Shown here: positions 44,701 through 55,571 of the stretch, one piece after another
Layout of the letters: each line of letters begins with the position of its first letter
Position numbering within the stretch: the stretch's first letter is position 1
NCBI GenBank assembly: GCA_037576195.1
Contig: CM075103.1
Coordinates: 21,762,001-21,826,000 of the forward strand
From: Phytoseiulus persimilis
Lineage: Eukaryota > Arthropoda > Arachnida > Mesostigmata > Phytoseiidae
Direction: 5' to 3'
DNA length: 64,000 nt
Notes under the pieces: generated by a model
Databases searched by the model: none
Told to the model about the DNA's origin: nothing
The model's input: only the letters and a program-made list of their open reading frames with translations
Program-made: the position numbers and the translations under genes

Positions 44701-45304
44701 CACATCGTTGACGAGAGTTGGCGAGTAAGAGGTGTACCCGCGCGGCTATGCGTGACTTTGTCGTAATTAATGGCTGTCAAGCGCTCTTAAGAGCCTGGGA
44801 CAGAATCGGCTAGAATCAACCTCTCGAGCACTCTCGCTGCTTTCGTCGGGTCCCAGGCTTCCGTTGAAACTCCCTTCGGAAATATGTGAAACGAGAAGTG
44901 ACACTTTGCCGTCGTGAGCCGCGAGAAATGACAAACGGCAATCAGGTGACCATCATAGAGTCGCGGGAAACTCGCTCGGCTTCCGAGTAGTAGTCCTCCG
45001 ACAGACTCGCTCGTGACGGATGCCAGGCGGGTTATGGAATTTCTCGGAAATGGATGGACAGCAGGCAGAGCAAACAACACCAAAAATGTTCCAAGACCGA
45101 CCGAGTATGAACCCTGACCAGTTTGAGGAATTTTCGAGAAGCGAAAGCATTCTCAGTGCTCTTCGGGACCTCTACCGCCAGTAGGAAACTCTCTCCTTCT
45201 AAAACGTTCCCCTCGCGAGTAAGGGAGGAGGTGTTCAGGTGACGGATGCTACGATTCCCAACCCGAGGTTCCTGGAACCAACTCGTCCCATTTTGTTATT
45301 GCAG
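35773..45304. other. about 9.5 kb without a supportable gene
   Basis: About 36000-36300 is dominated by degenerate ATTCATGG/ATGAATGA words (low complexity). Minus-strand frames at 40875-41138, 41301-41627, 43231-43773 and 43840-44211 have protein-like stretches but no domain or consistent splice model. Part of this stretch may be 5' sequence of the SLC16-like gene whose first coding exon found is at 45305. Confidence 0.35.
36000..36300. repeat. low-complexity ATTCAT-rich tract
   Basis: Degenerate repeats of ATTCATGG, ATGAATGA and ATCCAT occur in both orientations, giving many short palindromes. Confidence 0.5.
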
Positions 45305-47064
45305 ATGTTTTTCCTGAAAAATCAGCGGAGAATCAAATCTCCGAGATACACGAACGGCCTCCTTGATGGAGTTCCCCTCCCCAAGCCCCGAATCCACGTC
45401 AAGAAACGGAGCGAATCCAGGGATTCATCCGCAGGTTCATCGAGCGGGGACTCCGTTCCGAGACCGCTGAGCGCTCCGGCCGGCTTGAACCTGATGGTGC
45501 CCCAAGATGTGGGCTTCGAAGAGCAATACGCTCGGCTCCTCTGCCATCACCAAGACTACTACCACAGGTAAACATCTCTGGAGTTCAAAACGGTGTGTCA
45601 CGAACCCTCGTAGCTCTATGGCAAAGCCTGGGTTGTCTCTGTTATCAGCATCTCCATATGAGCTCTCTCGTTGTTTGTCCTGTTGAGGAATCACCCTCAG
45701 CTAATTTAGAGAAAACTGTGATTCGAAACGGAAAACGGTCCCGATTCATGAAGGGACTATGTTGCGTTTTATTTGAGCCTAGTTCTTGAGCTTGTCCACC
45801 ATGGTTATCAATTGGTCATCGTCTCTCAATCCGATGAATTTGTCGACTACTTTTCCGTCTTTGAATGTGACGACGGCGGGAACGGCATCGATAGAGTACT
45901 CCATTGCTATCTCCACGTTTTCATCAATGTCAACTCTGGCGAAGTGCATTGTGTCCATACGGGTGTCCATGATTTTCTCCAATCTCGGTGTCAGCATTTT
46001 GCACGGACCGCACCAACTGTAACAGAGCTCGTTTTCATAAGCCCATTCATTCAAAATGATTGATCAACTTCATCCAACGGATGACCTTCCCCATTTGCGC
46101 TTGCGAGCTTCAGTCGAAACCCTGTGCTCTCGCACGTTCTTCCTGTCATCTCGGCTCCATTCCAGAAGCACACAGGATGTAAGCCGCACTGATTCCGTGG
46201 GAGTCAAAGCGGCCGCCCCGAGGTATTGACCTGCACAACCGTGCATCCAGGAAACAATCTCGAAGCTAGAGATGATGTTTCTCTCGCTATTCATGTCGCC
46301 TAGGAGCACTAACCTTGCCTTGAAATTTACCACCACGGGCTTGCTGCTCTTCAGAACTTTTTCCTTGAAATCGTTCTCGTCTTGGATGCTGAACATATCC
46401 CGACGACATGCTGACAAGCTTATGAATCGCGTGGGATTCGCACAAAGTTGACGGATCGCGCGAGCACTCAGGCACCGCATTGTAGCAGCCATTTTGTTTT
46501 TGTTTGGAACACTTCTCTAGCAGACGACGCTGCTCTCTGCGCGGACTGGGTCTGCCAACGGGAAGAGCGAGCACTAGCCGCGGTGACGTTTGCCCGCCGT
46601 CGGCGGAGATTTCTGTGGATGTCGTACGGAATGCCCGGCCTTGAATTATCAGAGCGACCGGGAGATCGTGAACTCATACAGAGGAGATGAATAACGTCTG
46701 AGAAGAGAACCGATGTCCGGGTTTTCGGTGTCAATCGGAGCAGGGCGTTCCAGCTCTCCAACTGTCTGAGGCGATAAGCGAGGGGTGCCTCAAATCCGCC
46801 GAACCGATCGAATCGCACTGTTGAGTTGAGATTGGGAAACGGACTAAGAACCTGATGCTGTTTCCAGGCTGCAACACCGCAAAGAGAAGCAGAATAAAGT
46901 CGCTACCATACGTCAACACTACTACCCAGAAGGAGGTTGGGGATGGGTTGTTGTATGCTGCGGGGTCGCAGTCCATATCCTCATCGATGGAGTGGCCTTC
47001 GCCTTCGGCCAACTTCTAGCCCCAGCCAGACACAAGTGGAAAAACACTCCGGATCTCCACATCG
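45305..47064 (+). CDS. SLC16 (monocarboxylate transporter)-like, N-terminal exons only
   Basis: Two exons, 45305-45567 (ends phase 2) and 46868-47064 (ends phase 1), join in frame. The first encodes a Ser-rich, basic cytosolic N-terminus starting at an ATG directly after an acceptor AG. It ends with Asp-Tyr-Tyr-His-Arg across the splice. The second has the SLC16 signature YYPEGGWGWVVV at the start of transmembrane helix 1, followed by a hydrophobic helix (CCGVAVHILIDGVAFAFGQ). SLC16 proteins carry lactate, pyruvate, ketone bodies, aromatic amino acids or thyroid hormone across the plasma membrane; the substrate cannot be told from this part. The remaining eleven helices are not in the window in any frame I could find, so the next intron is long. 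The true start may lie in an earlier exon. The thioredoxin gene sits on the other strand inside its intron. Confidence 0.75.
45768..45773 (-). terminator. poly(A) signal of the mitochondrial thioredoxin gene
   Basis: AATAAA on the minus strand, five bases after the thioredoxin stop codon. Confidence 0.65.
45779..46492 (-). CDS. TXN2: mitochondrial thioredoxin (Trx2)
   Basis: Two exons read leftwards, 46492-46314 and 46016-45779, joined by a 297-base intron in phase 2, give 138 residues. Trx2 reduces protein disulfides in the mitochondrial matrix and supplies peroxiredoxin 3. The first about 30 residues are rich in Arg, Ser and Ala without acids, as in a mitochondrial targeting peptide. The fold follows: PVVVNFKA (strand before the active site), then the WCGPCK redox motif split from it by the intron, RLEKIM, VDIDEN, the cis-Pro loop DAVPAV, and DGKVVDKFIGL. 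Length is somewhat shorter than mammalian Trx2. The gene lies entirely within the first found intron of the SLC16-like gene on the opposite strand, with about 0.2-0.4 kb to either host exon. Confidence 0.93.
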
Positions 47065-48305
47065 GTGAGTTCGCCTGTCGGTGTTTTCTCAGTTCTCGCC
47101 TTGTGATTCCGACCACATTGACTGGGGCACCTGTACCACGAGAAGAGCTTCCCACGAGAGAACTGTCATCGTAATGTCAACGCGGCAGCGATGTGCGTTC
47201 TGGACGTCACAAAAGGAGAACGATGGGGCTGATTGGAATAGAAGTGAGCGACAAGGAACGGGCCCCAGAAAAGAAGGGGTCATTGGGAATCTTGACTAAA
47301 CTCGGGAGAATCACTCGGCGCTATCAATCGTTGACGGGACGAAGAAGCAGAAGCTACGGGGAAGGACCTGCAGATGACACTTTTATTGTAGATCGGCTGT
47401 CAGAATCGAGGATTCCGAGGCGTCAGCTGTGGAGCCATTTTGCGAGTTGATATTGGTCTCTGCCACCGAATCGCCGTAAATCAAGCCAACGGCTGGGTGC
47501 CAACCGTTTGAAATTGTCAAGCACATCTCTCCAGCGCGGTATTTGTACCATTTGAATCGCAAAATGCGGGGACATCATGGCGATAAGCACCGATGATTCA
47601 CAGAGGTCTCTGAATCAAAGTTGAAGCACGCGAAGTCCCCCATTAGACGAACGAACATCTATGGCCGCTGTCTCGGTGTCCACGGTACTCAACACCTCCC
47701 CTCAGAACGATTAGTCGACCGATTATCCTCCAGTTTTCTTTCGCCTACCTCTCTCCGTGTTTGTCAGCCGAGGAAATGTTTTCGCCACCGATACCGCCTC
47801 AGCCCTGCTGACTTTTCCATCTACTTCAAGAATCAGTTGGGTACTGGCCAAAGGAGGTCATCCGAGTCGAGGACACTTCTACCCAGGTCAAACAGGAGGA
47901 CAGGACCTCCGTGTGTATCTGTTGTGCCATTCCACCGCATTGGCTCCCAGCACCAAACTGACCGATATGTCTCATTGTTATTGCCGTGCAATTGGGACTC
48001 GCAGTTTGAATCTGTTCTCCTTATCAGCAGGAGTGCTGATCCAGGAGCGCTCGTTATCTGAGTTGAATCGATGGATCAAAACGGAACGCCAATCCTTCCG
48101 GCAATGAACGGAAAATTTGGTTTGGAAGGAGCAGCTCTGTGGTGAAGGGGAAAAACGAGGAATGGGCTGCTGTGGACCCGCCGCCTCCGAGTGAGTCCTC
48201 CCGTCGCCATGGAGACCTCTGGGTCTGTCCTCCTGGCCGCCATGGTGGTGGAAGTTCTCATGGATTCTCGGAGCCCCCGCGTTGCTTGAGTTCCTACAAC
48301 TCCCG
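47065..48305. other. no gene supported; probably intron of the SLC16-like gene
   Basis: Searching the plus strand for the next SLC16 helices gave nothing. Just before 48306 should be the promoter and leader of the Tctex1-type gene. Confidence 0.4.
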
Positions 48306-48829
48306 ATGTCGGCAAGGTTCAATCTTAGACCATCGCTTGATTTGCGCTTCAAACCTGACGAAGCCAAAGCGGCAATGAAAGAGGTCGTCAACCCTCTGCT
48401 GGACACAGTCGAGGTTTACGACGGGCCCCTGGTGTCCGAACTTGCCCAGCGCATCTCGCAAGATGTCGTGGGCCGACTGAAGCTCAAAAGTGACCGCGTC
48501 AAAGAAGACGAGGCTCTGCGGCCGACGACAGCTGCGAGCCTCAAGAGTTCGACAGATCCAGGTACGGAATTTCGCAACTTTCTCAGAGTCGCTGTTTCGA
48601 GCATTGACCGGTTTCATTTTGCGCACTGTTCTGACCCGAGTTCCCGAACGCAGGTGGGGGCCAGTACAAGTTCATCTGTCATACCGTGATCGTCGAGAAC
48701 AGAGGAGCAGGCGTCAGAGTCGCTTACGGTCAGCAGTGGGACGTTGATTCGGATGGTGCGGCGTCCTATTTCTACTCAACCGGAGCTTTGCAGTGTGTTT
48801 GTACGGTTCTGGCTCTGTTTTTCTATTGA
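48306..48829 (+). CDS. Tctex1-type dynein light chain domain protein
   Basis: Two exons, 48306-48561 and 48654-48829, joined by a 92-base phase 1 intron, give 143 residues. Tctex1-type light chains dimerise and bind intermediate chains in cytoplasmic or ciliary (dynein-2) dynein complexes. The N-terminus has the LRPSLDLRFKPDEAK segment and a helix with VNPLLDTV, as in DYNLT2B/TCTEX1D2 (LRP...F.P). The C-terminal exon holds the beta strands: YKFICHTVIVENRGAGV, then QQWDVDSDG and a closing hydrophobic strand VCTVLALFFY at the stop. The linker between helix and strands is longer than in human DYNLT2B. The start is the Met just before the conserved segment. AATAAA at 49065 may be its poly(A) signal. 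If the SLC16-like gene continues downstream, this gene lies within its intron on the same strand. Confidence 0.85.
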
Positions 48830-49064
48830 GGCTCTGGAAGAGGTTTCGGGAGGCGAAACTGAGCCCCCGTAGATCACGTCGAGGAGCATTGTCGGACACG
48901 CACAATCGTATTGATGAGTTGAGCTATGACAGACCTCACTGCAAGGTCCTGTAACTTCCAGCGATGGGTTGTTCGCCACACGTCAAATACATGGCTCTTC
49001 CTGCATATTCGCGTCCAACTATTGCTGCGGGGGCGAAACATCACCATGATGTCATCGTCTGCCC

Positions 49065-49070
49065 AATAAA
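49065..49070 (+). terminator. poly(A) signal candidate for the Tctex1-type gene
   Basis: AATAAA lies 235 bases after the stop codon, on the coding strand. Confidence 0.4.
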
Positions 49071-52000
49071 ACCATTTGGTTCAATTTCTTTGATTTTGGA
49101 GTTCAATGTTGCTGCCGATAACTGAAATGACGAATCTCGGAAGGTCCTCTCCCAGGTTCCGGGCCTGGACTCCAAGCCTCTGTGGTGCCCTCGGAGGCCC
49201 CCTCCCCCCGCAGATTCCCTTCCCACCCGCCAAATGTGCACAACAAGCCGGCAAAGAGCCAGACCGGTGAGCTGTTCGCCATCCTGCACTCGCAGCGAAT
49301 TTTCTCTGAATTCTCCGTAACGTCTGTGAGGAAACCCAAATAGTTGAGCTCAGCGACCTCGCTGGGGTCCGCGACGAAGATGAAAACAATTCTCTGTGGG
49401 CTTTCCGCCTATCGATCTCTCTGAACAGCGCTGCGTTTCCACTGAATGCCAATACCAAGATGGTCGAGCGGTCAATGCGGTTTGTGCCAACTTTTCAGCT
49501 TGGCCGTCGCGGCTGCGTCAAGTGTCGGGTCGGAGCGCTTGCTTACTAGTTCCTACAACCGCGCGCCGTGTTCATGAGAACAATCGTCGAGACGCCCGGG
49601 CTACTCCGCTTAATCCTCCTGCTCAGTTCGATCGGTGAGAGACGGAAGTTCAGCCAGAGCTCGGCTCTGACTCTTCGCAGTCGCTGTGAAGGCGTCGATA
49701 TCCAAACTCGACGAAGAGTCAGCGCTCCGCTTTTTCTGCCGGGTCAGCGAGACATTGCTGCATCGCGCATCACTGTCTTCATAATTCAATGATCTCCGAT
49801 CAGTTACGTGGAACGACCTTCTGGCTCTCGTCAAGGAGGGCATGATGACAAGGGGAGAGTCGGGTAGCGTTCTCCGGTGTAACCATCGGCGGGCAAAGTC
49901 GAGAAACATGGTATGACGGGGCCCTGGATTTAGGCGCGGAAGCTCTGGAATTTCTAAGATCAAGACTTTCGAGAGTCTCCGTATATCTCTTACTCTACGA
50001 GGGATTCCTCCGAGAGGTGGGAAGCCTGGCTTCTGTTCCGATCCCAGGAGCGCTGCGGGTGGCAGTCGGATTCCGCACCTGGGAAAATAAGCGGGCCCAC
50101 GGGGAATATGATTTTCCCGGGATTCACCGAGCGAATCGGTCCGTCAATATGAGTCCGAAAGTGTCTTGTTCGGTTTCCTTCAACACCGGACCGAACCGGA
50201 CGCATCGAAAGTCGGTGAGTAGTTTCCGGAGAAATCAGCATGATCTCTTCTTCCCGAAGAGGAGTCTGTCACCGGAATATTGCATCCTTAAACTTGAGCC
50301 GTACTGAGGGTCTCGCGGATCCCGCATGAGAGAGGATGCCCAGTGCTTCATTGAGCAGGGGGTGCCGCCGAGGTCAGGAGTCCATGGCTCGACCCAAGGC
50401 AAAACCCCGAGAGGGGTGCCTCTTGGGGTTTTCTGGCATCCGTGACAGTTTTTACACGGACCTCTCTGGAATAAACGCTCACCGAATCTCGACGTTGCTG
50501 ACTCTCTGAGGTCGGGAGCCGTGCCTCACGACACGCATCAGGGCTGGGCAATGTTCTTGGGAAAATCCTTTCGCAACCGGGGAGGGACGCCCAACGTTCC
50601 GTCTCATTAGGCTCCATCTGAGGCAGTCGTCTGCTCTCCAAGTTTGTATGCCAACAGGAAGATCCCATGATCGTCGATTAGTTTATAGCTATTTTGTTTC
50701 CTTCTCCCTTTCAATAGTTTTAAGGGCGGCTTGCTTAGCGGGCTCCTCAGGCTGGACTAGCGCTGCCGCTGCGGCCATCCTCGCCAACGCATCGCGCAAC
50801 TCCACATTGATCAAGTGGGCACGCCCTCTTCATTGATGTCGTTTGCAGTTCAGCATTCTCACAGCCCATTGTAGAAAGTCTTAAACGCTGCCGACGCCGA
50901 TCCCGCAGTGTCTCAACGAGGTCACTCCTCCTATTATGTGAGTTGTTTGTGGGGCGGGAGGAGGGACGAGTCCTCGTACGTGCGGGCTTCCACGCGCGTG
51001 TGCTAAGCCTACGCGTTCAGGATTCCGCTGGCTGGATATCCGCACCGTACACTTTCTCGGTTCAATGTTCGCTTAATCTGATATCGTGACCCGTCTTGCT
51101 ATCGCTTACCTTGACCTGGGACCGACGATGCCAAGTGCTGACCAAGCGTTACCATGTCGTATTCATACGAAAAACCATATCCTCTCCATCTCTCGACCGT
51201 CTCTCCGAACTGCGTCCGCGATCTGCTTGCAAGATTGTTGCTTTACTGACAACGTCGCGACGGCATCGATCGGAAAGCGCTTACTCATCAACGACAGTGA
51301 CCTGGAAAACCACCAGCGCGTCAAAAAGGACCACAGTGTCGCTCCAGACCCCTCGCGCGAGATCCGTATGTCTCAGCCATGAAAGTTGGAATGGACGAAC
51401 TTTCATGAGCGGGGCGGGACGCAGGAGAAAAACATTGAGGACAAACAACTCGTATTGTCTTTTGTCCTTCGGGCGATACCGTCCCCTTTGTGCCGAGAAC
51501 AAAGGTGTGTCCTCTGTCCTTCGAACGGCCGAATGAGGCAGCGAGGAACGGCAAGCGCGCAAATAGCCCTGGCTGGCACCACGAATCCTGACTCGCATTC
51601 AGTAATTCTTCTGTTGCGTTCAGCCCTATCGTAGCGGTATGTCCTGCTTCGTCACGCTTTTTCTTTGTCGTATCGCTGGTTTCCAAAAAGGCGATGCTCA
51701 AAGCAGGTTCTGTCCGACGACTAACTCGGGCGGCCACGGAGGACAACGCAAATATCGGATCAATTACTACTCAACCAAGCTCTGTGATCATTCCTCGACG
51801 TCAAGAGGGAGCGCGCCCGACCGGAAAATTCGACAACAATCGGGGTCCCGGAAGAGATACCGGGACCAGCCCCACATCTGGGTTATATCTGAAGAAGCCG
51901 GATCGGTTCTGCGTTCACTTACGACATTCTGGTTGCGATCGTTGAATCCGGGCGGCCTGCCAGACGACCGGGTCCAAGACCAACGTCTGTCGACGTCTCG

Positions 52001-54058
52001 AGTCCCGCGACGTCTCCCGATGTCAACTCTTCTGGATCGTTTCGTCAAGGTGCAGTGATTCAGGGCCTATTCGGCATTATCTCCTCCCTTCAAGGAGAAC
52101 GGAGGTCCAGCCGAGGGAATTCTCAGGATGAATATCCTCGGCGGAATGCGATCACTCATTCCCATCAAGAATGGTCAGCAGTCTTCCTCGGGAGTCCGGA
52201 GAATGCCCTGCGCCATGTTTTTGACCTCCCTCACTCGATGAGCTGTAGGATTTCCGCTGCACTCCGTGTGAGACGTTCTGCCCATTGTTTCCGGAAACCA
52301 AGAGTCCTCGGGAGAATCTAGGCGACAAGAGCCTTGTGACTTTCGGGTTTGATACCCGCTGAACTTATAAAACACGACGGAAAACCATGACTTCACCATT
52401 TGGCATCGTTCTCAAGATACCTTTCCCCGATCGAAGGAAAAGGAGAGAAACGCTTCTGAGGGGTGCGCAAGATGTTTTCCGCACTGTTTTGATTATTCAG
52501 TGTTGATGCGATGAGTTCTCGATCCGTTTCCTCTCTTCCGAAGGGCTTGCCTACTGAGAGCAGCTATACAGGGAATAACGCTGAGGGAGGGGACGTGGAA
52601 CCAATTACGGCGACCGGGACGGTTGAAGATGGAGCAAGATGAACAACGTCTTCCGACAGTTCTGTTAGCCGCGTATCGTGCAACCCCTCCGTGCGGGCCG
52701 CTTCTCATATGCAGCAGGGCCTAACTATCCTCAGCATGACACTCGCGAGCGACGGCATCAACGCTCGAAGGAAAAGGAGCAACACCACCAGCTTGCCCGG
52801 CGACCTTATTAGCGATGGAGTCGGGCGCCCAGGATCCAAACACATCTCGCGAAGCGGACATCGTCGCCGGTGGGAAAAGTTCCGCTGCGCCGTGGGGTAC
52901 TTCTCGGGAGGCATCAACGACTCGGAAGAAACCTCCTCCTCCTCCGAGTTTTCGAGCTCGAACACTTAAACACTGTCGGCATCGACGACTTGGAGCGAGA
53001 CGTCGATTCTCGTTTTTTATTGAGAGATCTCGCAAGTGCGACCGACCGATCGCTCACCCGAGTCGTGTGGTGTCGCTCGGAGTTGCCCTTTTCAGAAAAA
53101 GAAAGACCGAGTTTTGAAGCGAGCGGAGACTCGTTGAAAGAGTCTTCTCCCCAGAAAAACCCCGAGGTGTGTTCGTTCGCTCCCCCAGTCGAACGTCACT
53201 TCTTGAGGCTTGGAGGCCCGTCGTTCGTGTATCTTATCCGCTGATTGCGATCCTGCTTATTGTTCGTCTGTCCGATGTTTATTGTGGCAGAATACACGCA
53301 CACATGTCGATTGAGCTGACTGCGCACAACGTCACCGGATGACTTGGAGACCGCAGGAGGTCGCTTACGTTCTGGACGATGATCCTCCACCGTTTCGAAA
53401 TCAAACGGCGGGCGAGACATCTAATCAGGCCAGGAGTCCATGACGATGCGAGACGCGGAAGGAATGTTCTGGCCTCCATCGGGTGAGCCGGAGCGTTCAC
53501 GGATTGACTCGGGTCCGACGGAGCACTCCAATCCGACTGAACCAGGACTACAAAAAGACGAATTTGATTTGCCAGATTTTTTTTCTGTGTTTATTCAGGA
53601 ACGTTGCGATGAGATACACAAAACAGTTTGAGTTTTTATGAGCGGCGATGCTCGGCTTTGGGAGGGGAAAAAAGACTCCACGGGTCATCGCTGGCGACCC
53701 GCTTTGCTGAGCGAGTCTGCCTCACAGACTGCGAGTGGGTCCAAAAATCCTAACGATCGTGAACTCTTGTTTAAAAAAAGTAACAGTCGCGACAGAGGAG
53801 GCCCGATCCTAATGTCTCTTATCGAGCTCGCGCTGCTCGTACATTGCAGGGTACTCTACGACGACAACGAGCAGAGAACAAACTCAGACTGCGCTCTCAT
53901 CAGCAATTCGATGCTCGACCTCACCAACTGGTCTCGCCTGCCCCCCAAGAGTCAGCAGAGAGTCCCAATCTCCGTCCAAAGAACTGAGATCGACACGCCA
54001 AGTGGCCGACGCCGGGGTTTTCTGGCGGGGAGGAGACCACTCTCACATTTTCACGATT

Positions 54059-54079
54059 GGGGGGGGGGGGGGGGGGGGG
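54059..54079 (+). repeat. G21 homopolymer
   Basis: Twenty-one consecutive G. Such runs form stable quadruplexes in vitro. They are also a common site of sequencing length error. Confidence 0.8.
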
Positions 54080-55550
54080 CAAGTGTCGGTGATGACAGCC
54101 GAGCTCGCTTCCGCGATACGGCTTCGATCGGCACCACAAATCAACATTCACTCAACAAGCGGAAATGGGTTTGAATAATCGTCTGTACTTGGCGTGAGAA
54201 TCACAACCGTCGTTGGTGCCGTCATCGTTGTTTCCGGAGAGTCGCTTTACGGTTGGTTCGGATTTCCAAGAGCATCATCGTCATCAATCAAACGCGGATT
54301 TGATTTCATATCCCTCGTGATGATGCCGTTTGAAGGATAACTGCACATGAATCCAATCGTCCGGCCGGTTCGCTGAATCCCATGTGCGCTGAAAAATTCG
54401 CCGCTACCCAATCATTCTCGGTCGGACAAGGGTTTCGCTCGAAGGATGAGATGCTGCTGCCGCTGGAGAGCAGCACCCGAACGACGCCATATAGAGGATT
54501 CCTGGAGTCGTAATATCGCCTTTTCAGGGCCGGGGAAAAAGGACACACTCGAATCCATATTTCACAAAGCTTCTCGTGAGACCCCCTTTCTAAATTCGAG
54601 TGTTTTTCTCGATTTCTAGCCTGCTTGGATTCCCCATGGGAACAAACATTTCTCGCTGTGTGTTCTTATCTTTTCTCTCGATTCCGCTTCTGCGCAGTGT
54701 CTCGGTTAAGTCCTAAGAGTTCGAAACGACCTCTTTATCAGAATTGGTACCGCGAGTTTGTTCAGTCTTTTTGCGAGCTTCGGAAGCAAGATTGTTCGTG
54801 CTCGCAGTCGACATGAACAGAAACGAGTCGGCATGGCCATTTGTAACCGAGCGCTGCAATTTTGCACTTTGCCTGCTCTGTCGTCGGCTGTAATTATCCC
54901 AATATTTGTGCGCAATTATTGCGGCCATCCGTCCTCTTCTAATGACTCGCTGACTCTTCTCGCACTGTTTCCTGACGAGTCAAATGTCGGCCGATGTCCA
55001 CTCGCGGACGGCGCCGAGTGTTCGGTCAATATTTGAACTGCATTTCCCCGAACTATGTTTATATTGGCAATTCCTCTCCGAAGATATATATTGTCGTTGA
55101 CATCTGGGTGACTTCAGGAACGACGTTACCTCCCATGGCCCGAAATCGGGTTCGACTCGGAATTCCGACTGCGATTCCGAATGAATTATGCGTCGTCGAT
55201 CTGAATTTCCGCTCCAGGGCAATCATGTAGAAATATTGCACAATCAGTCCGGCAACATCAGTTTCCAGATGATTCGGTCTAATTTGACAACGGGCTTCTT
55301 ATGAAACGCGCTGACCGCAACGGCGCCGGTCACAAATTACCGGATTTCGATGGAAATATTTCATCTCGTAGCACAGCCTCGTGGAGAGCAATAATCGTCC
55401 TGGTCAGCTTCGGATCTACTCAAGAGCATTCGCATCGTCTGTTCTTCATCTATAATGGCTCATTGTGGTAATTCACACTCCAGGAGCTCTCGACTTGAAT
55501 GCGGATCACTTCACGCCTGGAATCGTCGTGATTTCAGCGGCTCGAGAGGT

Positions 55551-55571
55551 GGGGGGGGGGGGGGGGGGGGG
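55551..55571 (+). repeat. G21 homopolymer
   Basis: Twenty-one consecutive G, the same length as the run 1.5 kb upstream. Confidence 0.8.

Noticed and set aside
50401..50432. Hairpin AAAACCCCGAGA...TCTTGGGGTTTT resembling a bacterial terminator
   Set aside because: The window is eukaryotic, no gene ends here, and the hairpin has no T tract; treated as chance.
53638..54174. 178-codon plus-strand frame
   Set aside because: It translates through the G21 tract, has no domain, and its length depends on the uncertain run length.
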